From assembly GCA_937136455.1 (NCBI GenBank), contig CAKZOO010000131.1, positions 1 through 39,866 of the forward strand: DNA of 39,866 nt, in the 5' to 3' direction. The notes beneath the pieces are model-generated. The model was not told the origin of the DNA. It saw nothing but the letters and a program-made list of their open reading frames with translations, and did no database searches. This document shows, one piece after another, positions 7,856 through 14,924 of this stretch (position 1 is its first letter; each line of letters begins with the position of its first letter). The position numbers were made by a program, and so were the translations under genes. Source of the stretch: an uncultured Flavobacteriaceae bacterium. GTDB taxonomy: Bacteria; Bacteroidota; Bacteroidia; Flavobacteriales; Flavobacteriaceae.

Positions 7856-7958
7856 AGAATTCTTTTGTTAGATATGTTTACATGTCTATATAAGATAAAT
7901 GTTTTTTTGAAAAAATGCCGTTTCCCCTGAACCTTATTAAACATTTTTTGGAAATATC

Positions 7959-8134
7959 GAACTAAGGGCTTTGCCCCCACGCCTGCAATAAAAATAGACC
8001 AGTAACCGTGTTACTCCGCTAACGCTTCACTGCCCGAACCACTTACAGGCGATTTTTCTATGCACTTGTTACCCCATCCTCGCCAGAGGGCAGAAGGGTA
8101 TAGCACACAAGCTATAACCCTTAATAATTAAAAA
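7959..8134 (+). repeat. 176-bp structured non-coding module, copy 1
   Basis: This stretch is repeated at 18083-18258 with 5 mismatches in 176 positions and no gaps. It contains several stems: GGGC/GCCC (7966-7976), AGTAAC/GTTACT (8001-8015), CGCCTG/CAGGCG (7980-7985 with 8046-8051), CTGCCC/GGGCAG (8030-8035 with 8088-8093, which crosses the previous stem) and a terminal 11-bp hairpin at 8094-8122. It ends 13 bases before a start codon. It may be a structured leader RNA or a single-stranded-DNA promoter. Confidence 0.85.
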
Positions 8135-8147
8135 TAGAGAGGATGGA

Positions 8148-8597
8148 ATGTTAGATCAGTTTTACGGATACACTAAAGAAGTTCATGAAGTAGCAGAGGG
8201 CTATTTAACCCGAGATATACTCAGTAATCAAACCATGCTCGTGGTCGATATGCTCAAGAACAGCCATCTTGATTTTGTGATTGAGGCAGGTTTCTCAATT
8301 GACGAAATAGAAAATTACATTTTGAGCGATGATCAGATTCTGGAAGAGCTGGACTGTAAAGATGTATCCGAAGAGGAAAAGCTTTTAGCCATATCAGAAT
8401 TCAGGGATAATGGGCAAGACTTTCAAGAGCCTTACGAATGGTGGGAAATAAGCCCATGGCTTTACGAAGAGCTTAAATCTAAAGGGCATCCAGTTCTTTC
8501 CACCAATTACGGTTTTTATTGGGGCAGATGCTCTACAGGGCAAGCCATAATCCTTGATGGCACCTTGCAGGAGATTGCTAAAGATTATCTCAAATAG
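8148..8597 (+). CDS. Conserved plasmid/ICE small protein (WWxxSxWL...YWGRxxTGQAI type)
   Basis: A 149-aa acidic soluble protein. The C-terminal third (EPYEWWEISPWLYEELKSKG, then HPVLSTNYGFYWGRCSTGQA and IILDGTLQEIA) is a motif I associate with small proteins of unknown function on plasmids and conjugative elements across phyla. A Shine-Dalgarno-like GAGAGGATGG precedes the ATG. It lies immediately after the first 176-bp structured module, an arrangement shared with the DUF6876-like gene at 18273. The location next to RadC- and ArdC-type genes suggests early expression after transfer. The molecular function is unknown. Confidence 0.65.
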   Translation: MLDQFYGYTKEVHEVAEGYLTRDILSNQTMLVVDMLKNSHLDFVIEAGFSIDEIENYILSDDQILEELDCKDVSEEEKLLAISEFRDNGQDFQEPYEWWEISPWLYEELKSKGHPVLSTNYGFYWGRCSTGQAIILDGTLQEIAKDYLK

Positions 8598-8632
8598 AAA
8601 ACGATCAATTAATACCACATTAGGAGGAGTAA

Positions 8633-9109
8633 ATGGAAAATATAGAATATGTATCACTAGAAGACCAAATCGATCCAATATTATACCGCGAAAGAACAGG
8701 TAGCGAGGCGGAAAAATATGACCAGAGGGCAATAGAAGCTCGTGCAATATGGAAGTTTAAATCGTATTACAGCATATCTGCTCCAGCAGAAGATGAAAAG
8801 ATCAGGTTCACAAAAGACAATAGGCATTCCGCAGAGATCTATTTAGCTTATGGCGGTAATGGGCTTTGGGCAATGAGTTGGGGGATAATGCTCCCAAATA
8901 GCGGGCAACTTTCAGGTCTTTCTGTTTTTAATACAAAGGGTTACAGACTCAAGGAAGATGCAATACTGGCAGGCATATATGAAATAGAAGATTGTATAAA
9001 AAAAGCTCTTAATACCAGGTTAGAATCAAAAACAGAGATCAAAGTCGCCAGACAAATACTAGAGGCACTAAATGAAAGAAAACGCCCACAACTAGGCTTG
9101 CTCCTATGA
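8633..9109 (+). CDS. Hypothetical protein
   Basis: A 158-aa protein with no family that I recognise. An excellent ribosome-binding site (AGGAGGAG) precedes the ATG. The protein is soluble, with a hydrophobic core segment in the middle (AEIYLAYGGNGLWAMSWGIM, then LPNSGQLSGLSVFN) and a helical, charged C-terminus. It starts 35 bases after the preceding gene on the same strand and probably shares its transcript. By position it is part of the leading-region-type block. Confidence 0.55.
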   Translation: MENIEYVSLEDQIDPILYRERTGSEAEKYDQRAIEARAIWKFKSYYSISAPAEDEKIRFTKDNRHSAEIYLAYGGNGLWAMSWGIMLPNSGQLSGLSVFNTKGYRLKEDAILAGIYEIEDCIKKALNTRLESKTEIKVARQILEALNERKRPQLGLLL

Positions 9110-9214
9110 TAAATAGGGGCTTGCCTTATCAGCCCAGGCTATCCGTGATTCCACTTCGTTCCAATCCTGGAGGATTCCTCCCATAAGGTCGGCTCACTAC
9201 TATCCCTAAGCCAT
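9110..9214 (+). other. Non-coding stretch with a motif shared with 18016-18039
   Basis: No gene is seen here. Positions 9189-9212 (TCGGCTCACTAC followed by TATCCCTAAGCC) match 18016-18039 at 20 of 24 positions. At the second site the motif lies just upstream of the second 176-bp module; here it lies downstream of the first module's two genes. Both copies follow a GGGCTT-CCTT string. This suggests that larger non-coding blocks have been duplicated and have partly decayed. Confidence 0.45.
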
Positions 9215-9487
9215 TTATTTTGCGAAGAGATCTGCATGAGTGCCAGTTCTAACTAAAATCAAATGATTCGGTTCAATCCGATAAATTAACAGCCAATCTG
9301 GTTCAATATGGCACTCTCTGTGATTTGAATAATTGCCCTTCAATATATGATCTCGGAATTGACTAGGTAGCTCTTTATTTTCAGCAAGTTGCAAAACCAC
9401 TGATTCTAATTTTAGTAAATCCTTGCCTCTTTTCCTGGCTCTTTTTACGTCCTTTTTAAAGCTTTTTGACTGGCTGATTTTAAACAA
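9215..9487 (-). CDS. YafQ/RelE-family mRNA interferase toxin
   Basis: A 90-aa basic protein of the RelE/YafQ type II toxin family: a helical basic N-terminus (KSFKKDVKRARKRGKDLLKL), then L..N..L (LAENKELPSQFRDHIL), a GNY segment, and the characteristic ECHIEPDWLLIYRIEPNHLI core ending in RTGTHADLF. YafQ-type toxins cut mRNA at the ribosome. Conserved H and D residues near the C-terminus (THADLF) fit the active site. The first codon is TTG, directly after the antitoxin stop codon, so the two are translationally coupled. The pair probably stabilises the element. Confidence 0.9.
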   Translation of the reverse strand: MFKISQSKSFKKDVKRARKRGKDLLKLESVVLQLAENKELPSQFRDHILKGNYSNHRECHIEPDWLLIYRIEPNHLILVRTGTHADLFAK

Positions 9488-9757
9488 TTATTTATCCTCC
9501 CTCCAGCTGGAGAATAAGGCATCACTACTATCAAAACTTTCAAGATTTTCTGGGTTCATAGACGCTTCTATTGATGCCTTAGTTTGAGAGTTAAGCTCTT
9601 TGTTTTCATAAGGGTTAAACGGTAAACCATTACCCTTCTCTACCTCTCTGAGAAACATTCTAACTGCCTGAGAAATAGTCATATCATTCTGTTTTAATAT
9701 TGCTTGAACATTTGATTTCAACTCATCAGGAACAAGAACTCTTATATCGGACATCAT
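9488..9757 (-). CDS. RelB/DinJ-family antitoxin
   Basis: An 89-aa protein. Residues 4-50 (DIRVLVPDELKSNVQAILKQ, then NDMTISQAVRMFLREVEKGN) form the ribbon-helix-helix DNA-binding domain of RelB/DinJ antitoxins. The acidic C-terminal half is the expected toxin-wrapping segment. It neutralises the YafQ-type toxin encoded immediately downstream and should repress the operon through the palindrome at 9767-9785, 10 bases upstream of its start. A second ATG follows the first directly (MM), so either could be used. Confidence 0.9.
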   Translation of the reverse strand: MMSDIRVLVPDELKSNVQAILKQNDMTISQAVRMFLREVEKGNGLPFNPYENKELNSQTKASIEASMNPENLESFDSSDALFSSWREDK

Positions 9758-9766
9758 TACTACCTT

Positions 9767-9785
9767 ATTACTATTACATAGTAAT
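9767..9785 (-). promoter_or_regulatory. Operator palindrome of the toxin-antitoxin operon
   Basis: ATTACTAT-TAC-ATAGTAAT is a perfect 8-3-8 inverted repeat lying 10-28 bases upstream of the antitoxin start codon. Antitoxins with a ribbon-helix-helix domain normally bind such sites to repress their own operon, with the toxin as co-repressor. The palindrome is seen; binding is inferred. Confidence 0.65.
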
Positions 9786-10052
9786 TATATAGCAACCCAG
9801 ATCTTTTTGCAAGACAATTAAGATCTATAACTGAAGCCAGATAACGTGCTATTTGCTTTTCTTTTTCACCAGCAATAAAGAAAGCTTGCTTTCGTGCAAT
9901 TGGGCTTCCTTGCTATCGTGAACGTCATTTTTCTTCATGCCCCCCTAAGCTGTCACGGTTTTAAGAAAACACTTGCCAGCCCAGGAACCAAGGGGCAATC
10001 AGCAAAATGATAGGAAGCTTCGTTGATCTTCTCTGGTTTGTTTTCTCCTCAA

Positions 10053-10254
10053 AGGCAATTGAGATTTCCTCCCTTGTTTTTTTGCTTCAGCAATTTACTC
10101 GCCCTCCGTGAAAGCATCAAGGGGCGGTCGTGCCTCCCTTTCCTCAAATATTTTTTCATCCATGCTTCCTTAAAAAATATTTGCTCCACCCTTGCTCCAT
10201 TCACTCCCTGCTTCGTGCTAATGCTTTGCAAAAAGGGAGGAAACCTCAATTACG
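10053..10254. repeat. Large inverted repeat upstream of the RadC-like gene
   Basis: The arms, at about 10055-10081 and 10228-10251, pair as CAATTGAG / CTCAATT and TTTCCTCCCTT / GGGAGGAAA plus flanking T/A runs, with small bulges. Inside lies a second perfect 11-bp hairpin, AAATATTTTTT (10146-10156) with its complement (10172-10182). No convincing gene is present in 9786-10357. Such nested hairpins could form a single-strand promoter or a regulatory leader for the gene at 10358. Confidence 0.6.
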
Positions 10255-10357
10255 TATTCGGCAGAAAGAAAACTGCCCAGAGGTATCACCTCCGCTCCCA
10301 GGGAAAGGGAGTTTCCTTATTATCAATTCGGCTGACAAGCCAAAAAATCAAAACAAG

Positions 10358-10819
10358 ATGCTTTATCAGAACGAACAATTTTGCAAAGTCTCAGAAGTAA
10401 AGATCTCCTATCACAACCGCATCAAGCTGGCAGAAAGCCCGCAGATTAACAACTCTGGTGATGCCGTTCAAATCCTTCACGCTAATTGGTCTGATGATCT
10501 TGAGCTATTGGAGACGTTTAACATCCTCATTCTGAACCGAGCCAACAGGGTAAAAGGCATATTTACCGTTTCAAAAGGTGGCGTTTCTGGCACCGTAGTT
10601 GATGCAAAAATTGTCTTTGCCGCCGCACTTAAAGCCATGGCTTGCGGGATAATATTGGCACATAACCACCCTTCTGGTAATAGATACCCCTCTGAGGCTG
10701 ATATAAAGCTCACCAGTAAGCTAAAAGAGGCTGGGAAGGCATTAGATATTACCGTGATAGATCATCTAATCCTGACCACTGGAAACTATTATTCCTTTGC
10801 TGATGAAGGCAAGATTTAA
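10358..10819 (+). CDS. RadC-like JAB/JAMM domain protein
   Basis: A 153-aa protein of the RadC family. The JAMM metal-binding motif is complete: H102-N-H104-P-S-G (ILAHNHPSGNRYPSEADIKL) with D115. An upstream conserved segment (ETFNILILNRANRVKGIFTV, then SKGGVSGTVVDAKIVFAAAL) is typical. Short RadC proteins of this kind are very common in plasmids and ICEs near antirestriction genes; their biochemical role is unsettled. The longer open frame back to 10130 crosses the inverted-repeat region, so the ATG at 10358 is preferred. It lacks the N-terminal HhH part of chromosomal RadC. Confidence 0.88.
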   Translation: MLYQNEQFCKVSEVKISYHNRIKLAESPQINNSGDAVQILHANWSDDLELLETFNILILNRANRVKGIFTVSKGGVSGTVVDAKIVFAAALKAMACGIILAHNHPSGNRYPSEADIKLTSKLKEAGKALDITVIDHLILTTGNYYSFADEGKI

Positions 10820-11032
10820 CGCCTAAAGCGATGGGGACGAACTCCCCGACAGTTGGCAAGGGTATCCCAATTTTCCGCATAAATCACAGATTTATTTGTG
10901 CAAACAGGGGCAAGCGTAAAGCTTGCAACCCTCCCCATTGCACCTGCCTCCCCTTGTCATTCGCCATGAAGGCAGAACGGTTAAAGGCACTGCCTTAAAC
11001 CCTTTTTACTAATACTTAAACTAGAATTGAAA
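10820..11032 (+). other. Structured non-coding region between RadC-like and ArdC genes
   Basis: No gene is seen. The stretch carries a GGGGA/TCCCC hairpin near 10850, a perfect GCAAGC-gtaaa-GCTTGC hairpin near 10911-10927, and a near-palindrome GGTTAAAGGC / GCCTTAAACC just before 11005. The density of hairpins resembles the regions in front of the other leading-region genes. Confidence 0.4.
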
Positions 11033-11947
11033 ATGACAAAGAGCCACACACGCAAACGCAGAGATATTTATCAGGAAGTCACTGATAAAATGGTAAAACT
11101 GATTGAAAAAGGCGTTTCTCCCTGGCGTTGCAACTGGAGCAAGTACGGAGCCGCCAAAAACTACGCCACAGGGCATTTTTACACGGGCATCAATGCTATA
11201 TTGATGAACCTTACCGAGCACCCGATTCCCTTTTTTATGAGCTTTAAGCAAGCCCAAAAGCTAGGGGGCAAAATCAAGAAAGGGGCAAAGGCTGAAATTG
11301 TCTGCTTTTACAAAACCCTTTACAAGGATGAGAACGGCAATTTCTACGGCAGGCAGAAAGCAATAGCACTCGCCGAAATGGGGGTTGAGCTTGAAACAAT
11401 CCCAATGCTCAAACATTACAATGTTTTCAACGTCCAAGATATAGAAGGCATTGAAATTGAAACGCCACAGGTGCAATTGAAACAGCACGAAAAAATTGAA
11501 GCCTGCGAGAGCATCATAAACGGCTTTAGCAACCCTCCCGAGTTCATTTGCGAAAATGCAGATGAAGCCTATTATTCTGTAAAACGGGATAAGCTCAACA
11601 TGCCACAAATGGGGCAATTTAAAACTGCTGAAGCCTATTATTTGACCTTATTCCATGAGCTTGTACACTCCACAGGCCACCCCAAAAGGCTGAACCGTGA
11701 CGGGCTAGGGCAAAAATTCGGAAATACTAAATACTCCAAAGAGGAGCTAATTGCCGAAATGGGGGCTTCTTTCTTATCTGCTCAAACTGGCATTGACATT
11801 GAGGATCTGACCGAAAATAGTGCCGCCTATCTCAAAGGCTGGTTATCTGCTCTAAAGGGCGATAAAAAGCTGATCTTCAAAGCCGCCGCCGAAGCTCAAA
11901 AGGCAGTTGACCTAATCACAGGCACACAAAGGCATTACCAAGACTAA
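11033..11947 (+). CDS. ardC: ArdC-type antirestriction protein
   Basis: A 304-aa protein. The N-terminal ~110 residues match the ssDNA-binding ArdC domain (RRDIYQEVTDKMVKLIEKGV, then SPWRCNW and NYATGHFYTGINAILM). The C-terminal part is a zincin-like metallopeptidase with H208-E209-L-V-H212 (LFHELVHSTGHPKRLNR) and a downstream EELIAEMGASFLSAQTGI segment supplying the third ligand. ArdC proteins bind single-stranded DNA and protect incoming plasmid DNA from restriction. The frame opens at a TTG (11027), but the ATG at 11033 is preferred. It belongs with the RadC-like and SSB genes as an establishment function. Confidence 0.9.
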   Translation: MTKSHTRKRRDIYQEVTDKMVKLIEKGVSPWRCNWSKYGAAKNYATGHFYTGINAILMNLTEHPIPFFMSFKQAQKLGGKIKKGAKAEIVCFYKTLYKDENGNFYGRQKAIALAEMGVELETIPMLKHYNVFNVQDIEGIEIETPQVQLKQHEKIEACESIINGFSNPPEFICENADEAYYSVKRDKLNMPQMGQFKTAEAYYLTLFHELVHSTGHPKRLNRDGLGQKFGNTKYSKEELIAEMGASFLSAQTGIDIEDLTENSAAYLKGWLSALKGDKKLIFKAAAEAQKAVDLITGTQRHYQD

Positions 11948-12017
11948 CCAGGAAAGGGAACGCCGGCACCCTCGCCTTTCTAGTCTTCATTTTTTGTACT
12001 CAGGCTGTAACCAAAAA

Positions 12018-12108
12018 AGTGGCATCACTATTTTGGGGGCGGCCGCCTGTCGGCGGCACTTATGGCCTGCTCCAGGCTTACCAACCTCCCTGCACTCGCC
12101 GTGCCACT
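12018..12108 (+). other. Structured non-coding region upstream of repA
   Basis: No gene is supported in 11948-12335. A 7-bp pair AGTGGCA (12018-12024) / TGCCACT (12102-12108) encloses a perfect 6-4-6 GC hairpin GCCGCC-TGTC-GGCGGC (12042-12057). Plasmid rep genes often have copy-number control RNAs or single-strand origins upstream, so such a role is possible. A TTGACA string lies at 12301-12306, 35 bases before repA. Confidence 0.4.
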
Positions 12109-12187
12109 CAGCTGTTAAGCCCTCCGCAAAGATCATCTACTCGAAAGATAAACCCTTAGCCTACTGCGGTTTTACCTTTCTGGGCTA

Positions 12188-12232
12188 TTATATTGAGGTT
12201 GAAATAACCTTACTTTAAGATTATAATGACCT
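12188..12232. promoter_or_regulatory. Two TTAYWNTGASST motifs upstream of repA
   Basis: TTATATTGAGGT (12188-12199) and TTATAATGACCT (12221-12232) flank an inverted AAGGTTATT (12203-12211). The same motif recurs before parA, the small RHH gene and the primase gene, which suggests one DNA-binding protein coordinates the whole block. Confidence 0.5.
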
Positions 12233-12335
12233 TATTGCAACAGGTTGATAGTTAAATCAATAGTCCTATAATTTATCCGCTTTGGAAAATAAGTTAATGA
12301 TTGACAAGTATAATCTATTCTTATAGTCTCGCGGT

Positions 12336-13292
12336 ATGTCAGAGAAACTTACCAGAACGCAAAAGAAAATCCATAATTCCTCCCTCGAAATACTAATGAA
12401 GCAAGGGACAATCAAAGATGCTATGTTCCAGCATTCAGTTCTTTGCCAAACCTTCCTCCCATACCGTAATCTTGGAAAGGATACTACCTCTTGGGAAAGA
12501 AAACAAGGCAATGCAGTACTGCTCCTGGAGTCTTCAAAGGTGTTAGATCAAAACACAGGACATTATGAGTCCCCTGGCCTTCCCTTTGGCCCCAGAGCCA
12601 GAATAATAATGGCTTATGCCGACACACAGGCAGTAAAAACGCAAGACCCAGTAATCAACCTCGAAGGTAGCCTCAACGCTTTCCTGAAAAAGCTAGGATG
12701 GGGTACAGATGGCAGAACAAGAGCTGGAGTAGAAGATCAAATAAAACGATTACTAGGCACTCACATCAAAGTGGGATATATATCTGACGAACCTGGAGGC
12801 AAAAGGGTAAAAGGTGCAAATATTCAGCTCGTCTCAGATTATGACCTTTGGTATTCAAACCAAGATGATCAAAATCTCTTATTCCCTTCTTATATCAAAT
12901 ATAGCGAACGTTATTTTGAGCACCTCATGGAGCATGCCGTACCATTAGATGAAAGAGCATTAGCTTCCCTATCACATAATGCGATGGCATTAGATATCTA
13001 TGCTTGGCTAGCTCAAAGGCTTCACAGGGTAAACCCTGGCAAACCTCAATTTGTCAGTTGGAAGGATATTAAGGAGCAGTTCGGCTATGGCTATTCCACA
13101 ATGAAGAAATTCAAGGAAGTATTTAGAAAAACTCTCGCCCTCGCCCATAGTCAGTACTCCAGAGCAAGAATCCAGGAACAAGCCAACAAAGGATACTGGC
13201 TCTATAACTCCCCTTCCCCAATAGAAAAAAAGAATATGGTATTCCTTGATAAAGCAAAAGACGTGAAGTTTGGGGCTGATACGGTCAAATAG
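12336..13292 (+). CDS. repA: RepA_C-family plasmid replication initiator
   Basis: A 318-aa protein of the family of plasmid RepA proteins related to Pfam RepA_C. Diagnostic segments in order: LPFGPRARIIMAYADTQAVK with the TQDPVINLEGSLNAFLKKLG continuation (about 95-135), QIKRLLGTHIKVGY, then EHLMEHAVPLDERALASLSH and MALDIYAWLAQRLHRVNPGK (about 200-235), and the SWKDIKEQFGYGYSTMKKFK winged-helix region. These initiators bind iterons. Eight iterons lie at or just after the gene's 3' end, the first overlapping codons for D-V-K-F-G-A. The family is best known from proteobacterial plasmids. It should give the excised element autonomous theta replication. Confidence 0.88.
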   Translation: MSEKLTRTQKKIHNSSLEILMKQGTIKDAMFQHSVLCQTFLPYRNLGKDTTSWERKQGNAVLLLESSKVLDQNTGHYESPGLPFGPRARIIMAYADTQAVKTQDPVINLEGSLNAFLKKLGWGTDGRTRAGVEDQIKRLLGTHIKVGYISDEPGGKRVKGANIQLVSDYDLWYSNQDDQNLLFPSYIKYSERYFEHLMEHAVPLDERALASLSHNAMALDIYAWLAQRLHRVNPGKPQFVSWKDIKEQFGYGYSTMKKFKEVFRKTLALAHSQYSRARIQEQANKGYWLYNSPSPIEKKNMVFLDKAKDVKFGADTVK

Positions 13293-13522
13293 CATTCAAA
13301 ACTGGAAAATCTAACGTGAAGTTTGGGGCTTTTAAGGGTAAAAAGCTCAAGGATTAGTGAAAACAACGTGAAGTTTGGGGCTATTTATGTTTTTTGTCCA
13401 TTTTTCGCACGTGAAGTTTGGGGCTTCAAGAAGGCAAACGTGAAGTTTGGGGCGGTTTATACGTGAAGTTTGGGGCTAAATGTCGTGATCTTTGGGGCTG
13501 TTAGCACGTGAACTTTGGGGCA
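13261..13522 (+). repeat. Iteron array (candidate oriV)
   Basis: Eight 17-bp iterons, consensus ACGTGAAGTTTGGGGCT, start at 13261, 13314, 13366, 13409, 13438, 13461, 13483 and 13506. The first six are perfect over 16 bases; the last two are degenerate. All share one orientation, and the first lies inside the repA coding end. An A/T-rich stretch with repeated ACCTATA strings follows (13526-13560), a plausible unwinding element. Together with RepA this is a textbook iteron origin. Confidence 0.9.
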
Positions 13523-13594
13523 CAAACCTATATATACCTATAAACTATAAATACCTATAAGAGAACTTAATCAAAATCTGAGTTTTTATATTGA

Positions 13595-13610
13595 ATTCGC
13601 TAACGCGAAT
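13595..13610. other. Small perfect hairpin after the iteron array
   Basis: ATTCGC-TAAC-GCGAAT is a perfect 6-4-6 hairpin, just downstream of the A/T-rich segment. It is followed by a 22-bp sequence (13618-13639) that recurs before the coupling-protein gene at 22582-22603. Its function is unknown; it may belong to the origin or terminate repA transcription. Confidence 0.35.
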
Positions 13611-13617
13611 GCTTGAT

Positions 13618-13639
13618 ATTTTGCTATTGAAAGAAAAAA
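13618..13639 (+). repeat. 22-bp direct repeat, copy 1
   Basis: The 22 bases (TTTTGCTATTGAAAG preceded by A and followed by an A-run) are identical to 22582-22603. One copy follows the iteron origin; the other lies just before the coupling-protein gene in the candidate oriT region. It may be a shared regulatory or accessory-protein site. Confidence 0.6.
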
Positions 13640-13810
13640 TAAAGTGAGAATGACGTTACTATAACCTTAAACTGACTTCTTTTTGCCACATGCATTAATG
13701 ATTATCAAATCATATTTGGTGAGACCTCAGCATTTTCCTTTCAATGATAATGCTGTCAGATTAATATCAAACTAACCTCGATGTGGTATTGAACAGATAT
13801 CACAATAAGG

Positions 13811-13833
13811 TTATAATGAAATTACTATGAGGT
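13811..13833. promoter_or_regulatory. Tandem TTAYWNTGASST motifs upstream of parA
   Basis: TTATAATGAAAT and TTACTATGAGGT (sharing one base at 13822) end 5 bases before the parA start codon. This is consistent with an operator at which a partition protein represses its own operon, or with a centromere-like site. Confidence 0.5.
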
Positions 13834-13837
13834 CAAA

Positions 13838-14500
13838 ATGATATATACGATAGGCGGGATCAAAGGCGGAAGCGGAAAAACAACCATAGCCGTATCTCTG
13901 ACAGTACTTTTAGCAAATAAAGGCCGTAAAGTACTTTTAGTAGACGCAGATAAACAAGGTACTGCAACCGATTTTTCCCAATGGAGGACAGAGTCAGTAG
14001 GTGATACAGGATTCACCTCAATCCAACTTAGTGATATACAGGTAAGAAATGAAGTTCAGAAACTAAAAGCGGATTATGATGATATTGTAATTGACGCAGG
14101 GGGCAGGGACACCGCTTCTCAAAGAGCGGCCTTGGTTGTATCTGATGTTTTCCTGGCACCATTCGCCCCTAAATCATTCGACATCTGGACTTTGGAACAA
14201 GTCGAAGAGCTTTTAAATGAAATGCAAATCGCTAACCCTAATTTAAAAGCATATGCAATACTCAATAAAGTCGATAACAACCAAAAAGACATTGAGGAAG
14301 CAAAACAATATATCGAAGAGTCCAAAGTGCTGAAAGTTCTTAACAGTTGCTTGCATGAGCGGAAAGTATTCGCAAATGCTTCTGCCGCTGGTTATGCCGT
14401 AACAGAATATACCCCAAGAAATTATAAAGCTATTTCAGAGCTATCAGCCCTATTCTTAGAAATATTGGAGCTGGAAGAAAAAAACCGAGAAGCGGCTTAA
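13838..14500 (+). CDS. parA: ParA-family partition ATPase
   Basis: A 220-aa protein, the short ParA form without an N-terminal DNA-binding domain. It has the deviant Walker A KGGSGKT (residues 9-15), a VLLVDADKQGTATDFSQWR box at ~34-52 and a DDIVIDAGGRDTASQRAAL switch region at ~80-98. It should drive plasmid partition of the excised element by forming gradients on nucleoid DNA. A small RHH protein gene follows and is a likely centromere-binding partner. Tandem motifs directly before the start suggest autoregulation. Its presence implies an extrachromosomal phase with low copy number. Confidence 0.9.
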   Translation: MIYTIGGIKGGSGKTTIAVSLTVLLANKGRKVLLVDADKQGTATDFSQWRTESVGDTGFTSIQLSDIQVRNEVQKLKADYDDIVIDAGGRDTASQRAALVVSDVFLAPFAPKSFDIWTLEQVEELLNEMQIANPNLKAYAILNKVDNNQKDIEEAKQYIEESKVLKVLNSCLHERKVFANASAAGYAVTEYTPRNYKAISELSALFLEILELEEKNREAA

Positions 14501-14546
14501 GTCCAGTATGATATCAATGTAAGGTTACTTTAAAGTTATTTTAAAT

Positions 14547-14558
14547 CTATAGTGAGGT
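14547..14558. promoter_or_regulatory. TTAYWNTGASST-like motif upstream of the RHH gene
   Basis: CTATAGTGAGGT ends 4 bases before the ATG at 14563. A related AAGGTTACTTTAA string lies at 14521-14533. This is the same motif family as upstream of repA, parA and the primase gene. Confidence 0.4.
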
Positions 14559-14562
14559 GAGT

Positions 14563-14823
14563 ATGGCAATATCAAGAAAAATATCGAAGCCTAAAGTCGA
14601 AGAAACGCAGATTGAAGAGCTGATCTTCAAAGGGGGAAGCTCTGGCCAGACAGAAACCCAACAGGAGCCAGAAGAAGACATCATTAAAAAAGTACAGTTA
14701 CGAATCTCCACCAATAAAATAGACAAGATCGATAGCCTGGTCAATAGCAGGGCAGGGAAGGTCTCTAGGCATACTTGGATAATGGAGGCTATTGAGGAAA
14801 AGCTTGAAAAAGAATGCAGTTGA
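14563..14823 (+). CDS. Small ribbon-helix-helix protein, likely ParA partner
   Basis: An 86-aa protein. The N-terminal ~40 residues are polar and low-complexity; the C-terminal half (KKVQLRISTNKIDKIDSLVN, then SRAGKVSRHTWIMEAIEEKL) reads as a ribbon-helix-helix domain. Small ParA proteins commonly pair with such centromere-binding proteins, whose flexible N-terminus stimulates the ATPase; the layout here matches. The gene follows parA by 62 bases. A GTG at 14557 is an alternative start. It is the best candidate to bind the motif repeated before repA, parA, its own gene and the primase gene. The pairing is inference from context. Confidence 0.65.
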   Translation: MAISRKISKPKVEETQIEELIFKGGSSGQTETQQEPEEDIIKKVQLRISTNKIDKIDSLVNSRAGKVSRHTWIMEAIEEKLEKECS

Positions 14824-14830
14824 TTTAAGG

Positions 14831-14901
14831 TTATATTGACCTCAAATCAACCTCAGCCTAAAGTTACAATGAGGTAGAATTGATACGTGAAGTTTGGGGC
14901 T
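14831..14901. promoter_or_regulatory. Two shared motifs plus a detached iteron upstream of the primase gene
   Basis: TTATATTGACCT (14831-14842) and TTACAATGAGGT (14864-14875) are followed by a perfect 17-bp RepA iteron (14885-14901), 23 bases before the GTG start. The iteron lies 1.4 kb away from the main array. RepA binding here could couple primase expression to replication. Confidence 0.6.
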
Positions 14902-14924
14902 TTTAGTGTAAGGAGCAAAGAATA

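Noticed and set aside
10023..10357. Open frames upstream of and extending the RadC-like gene, and a minus-strand 66-codon frame
   Set aside because: All run through the large inverted repeat, lack homology-like segments, and the RadC-like protein is complete from 10358.
11994..12218. 74-codon frame between ardC and repA
   Set aside because: No ribosome-binding site or recognisable protein; the region is hairpin-rich and looks non-coding.
13261..13522. CRISPR array
   Set aside because: The 17-bp repeats have irregular spacing (22-53 bp), overlap the repA end and match the iteron pattern; no cas genes are present.
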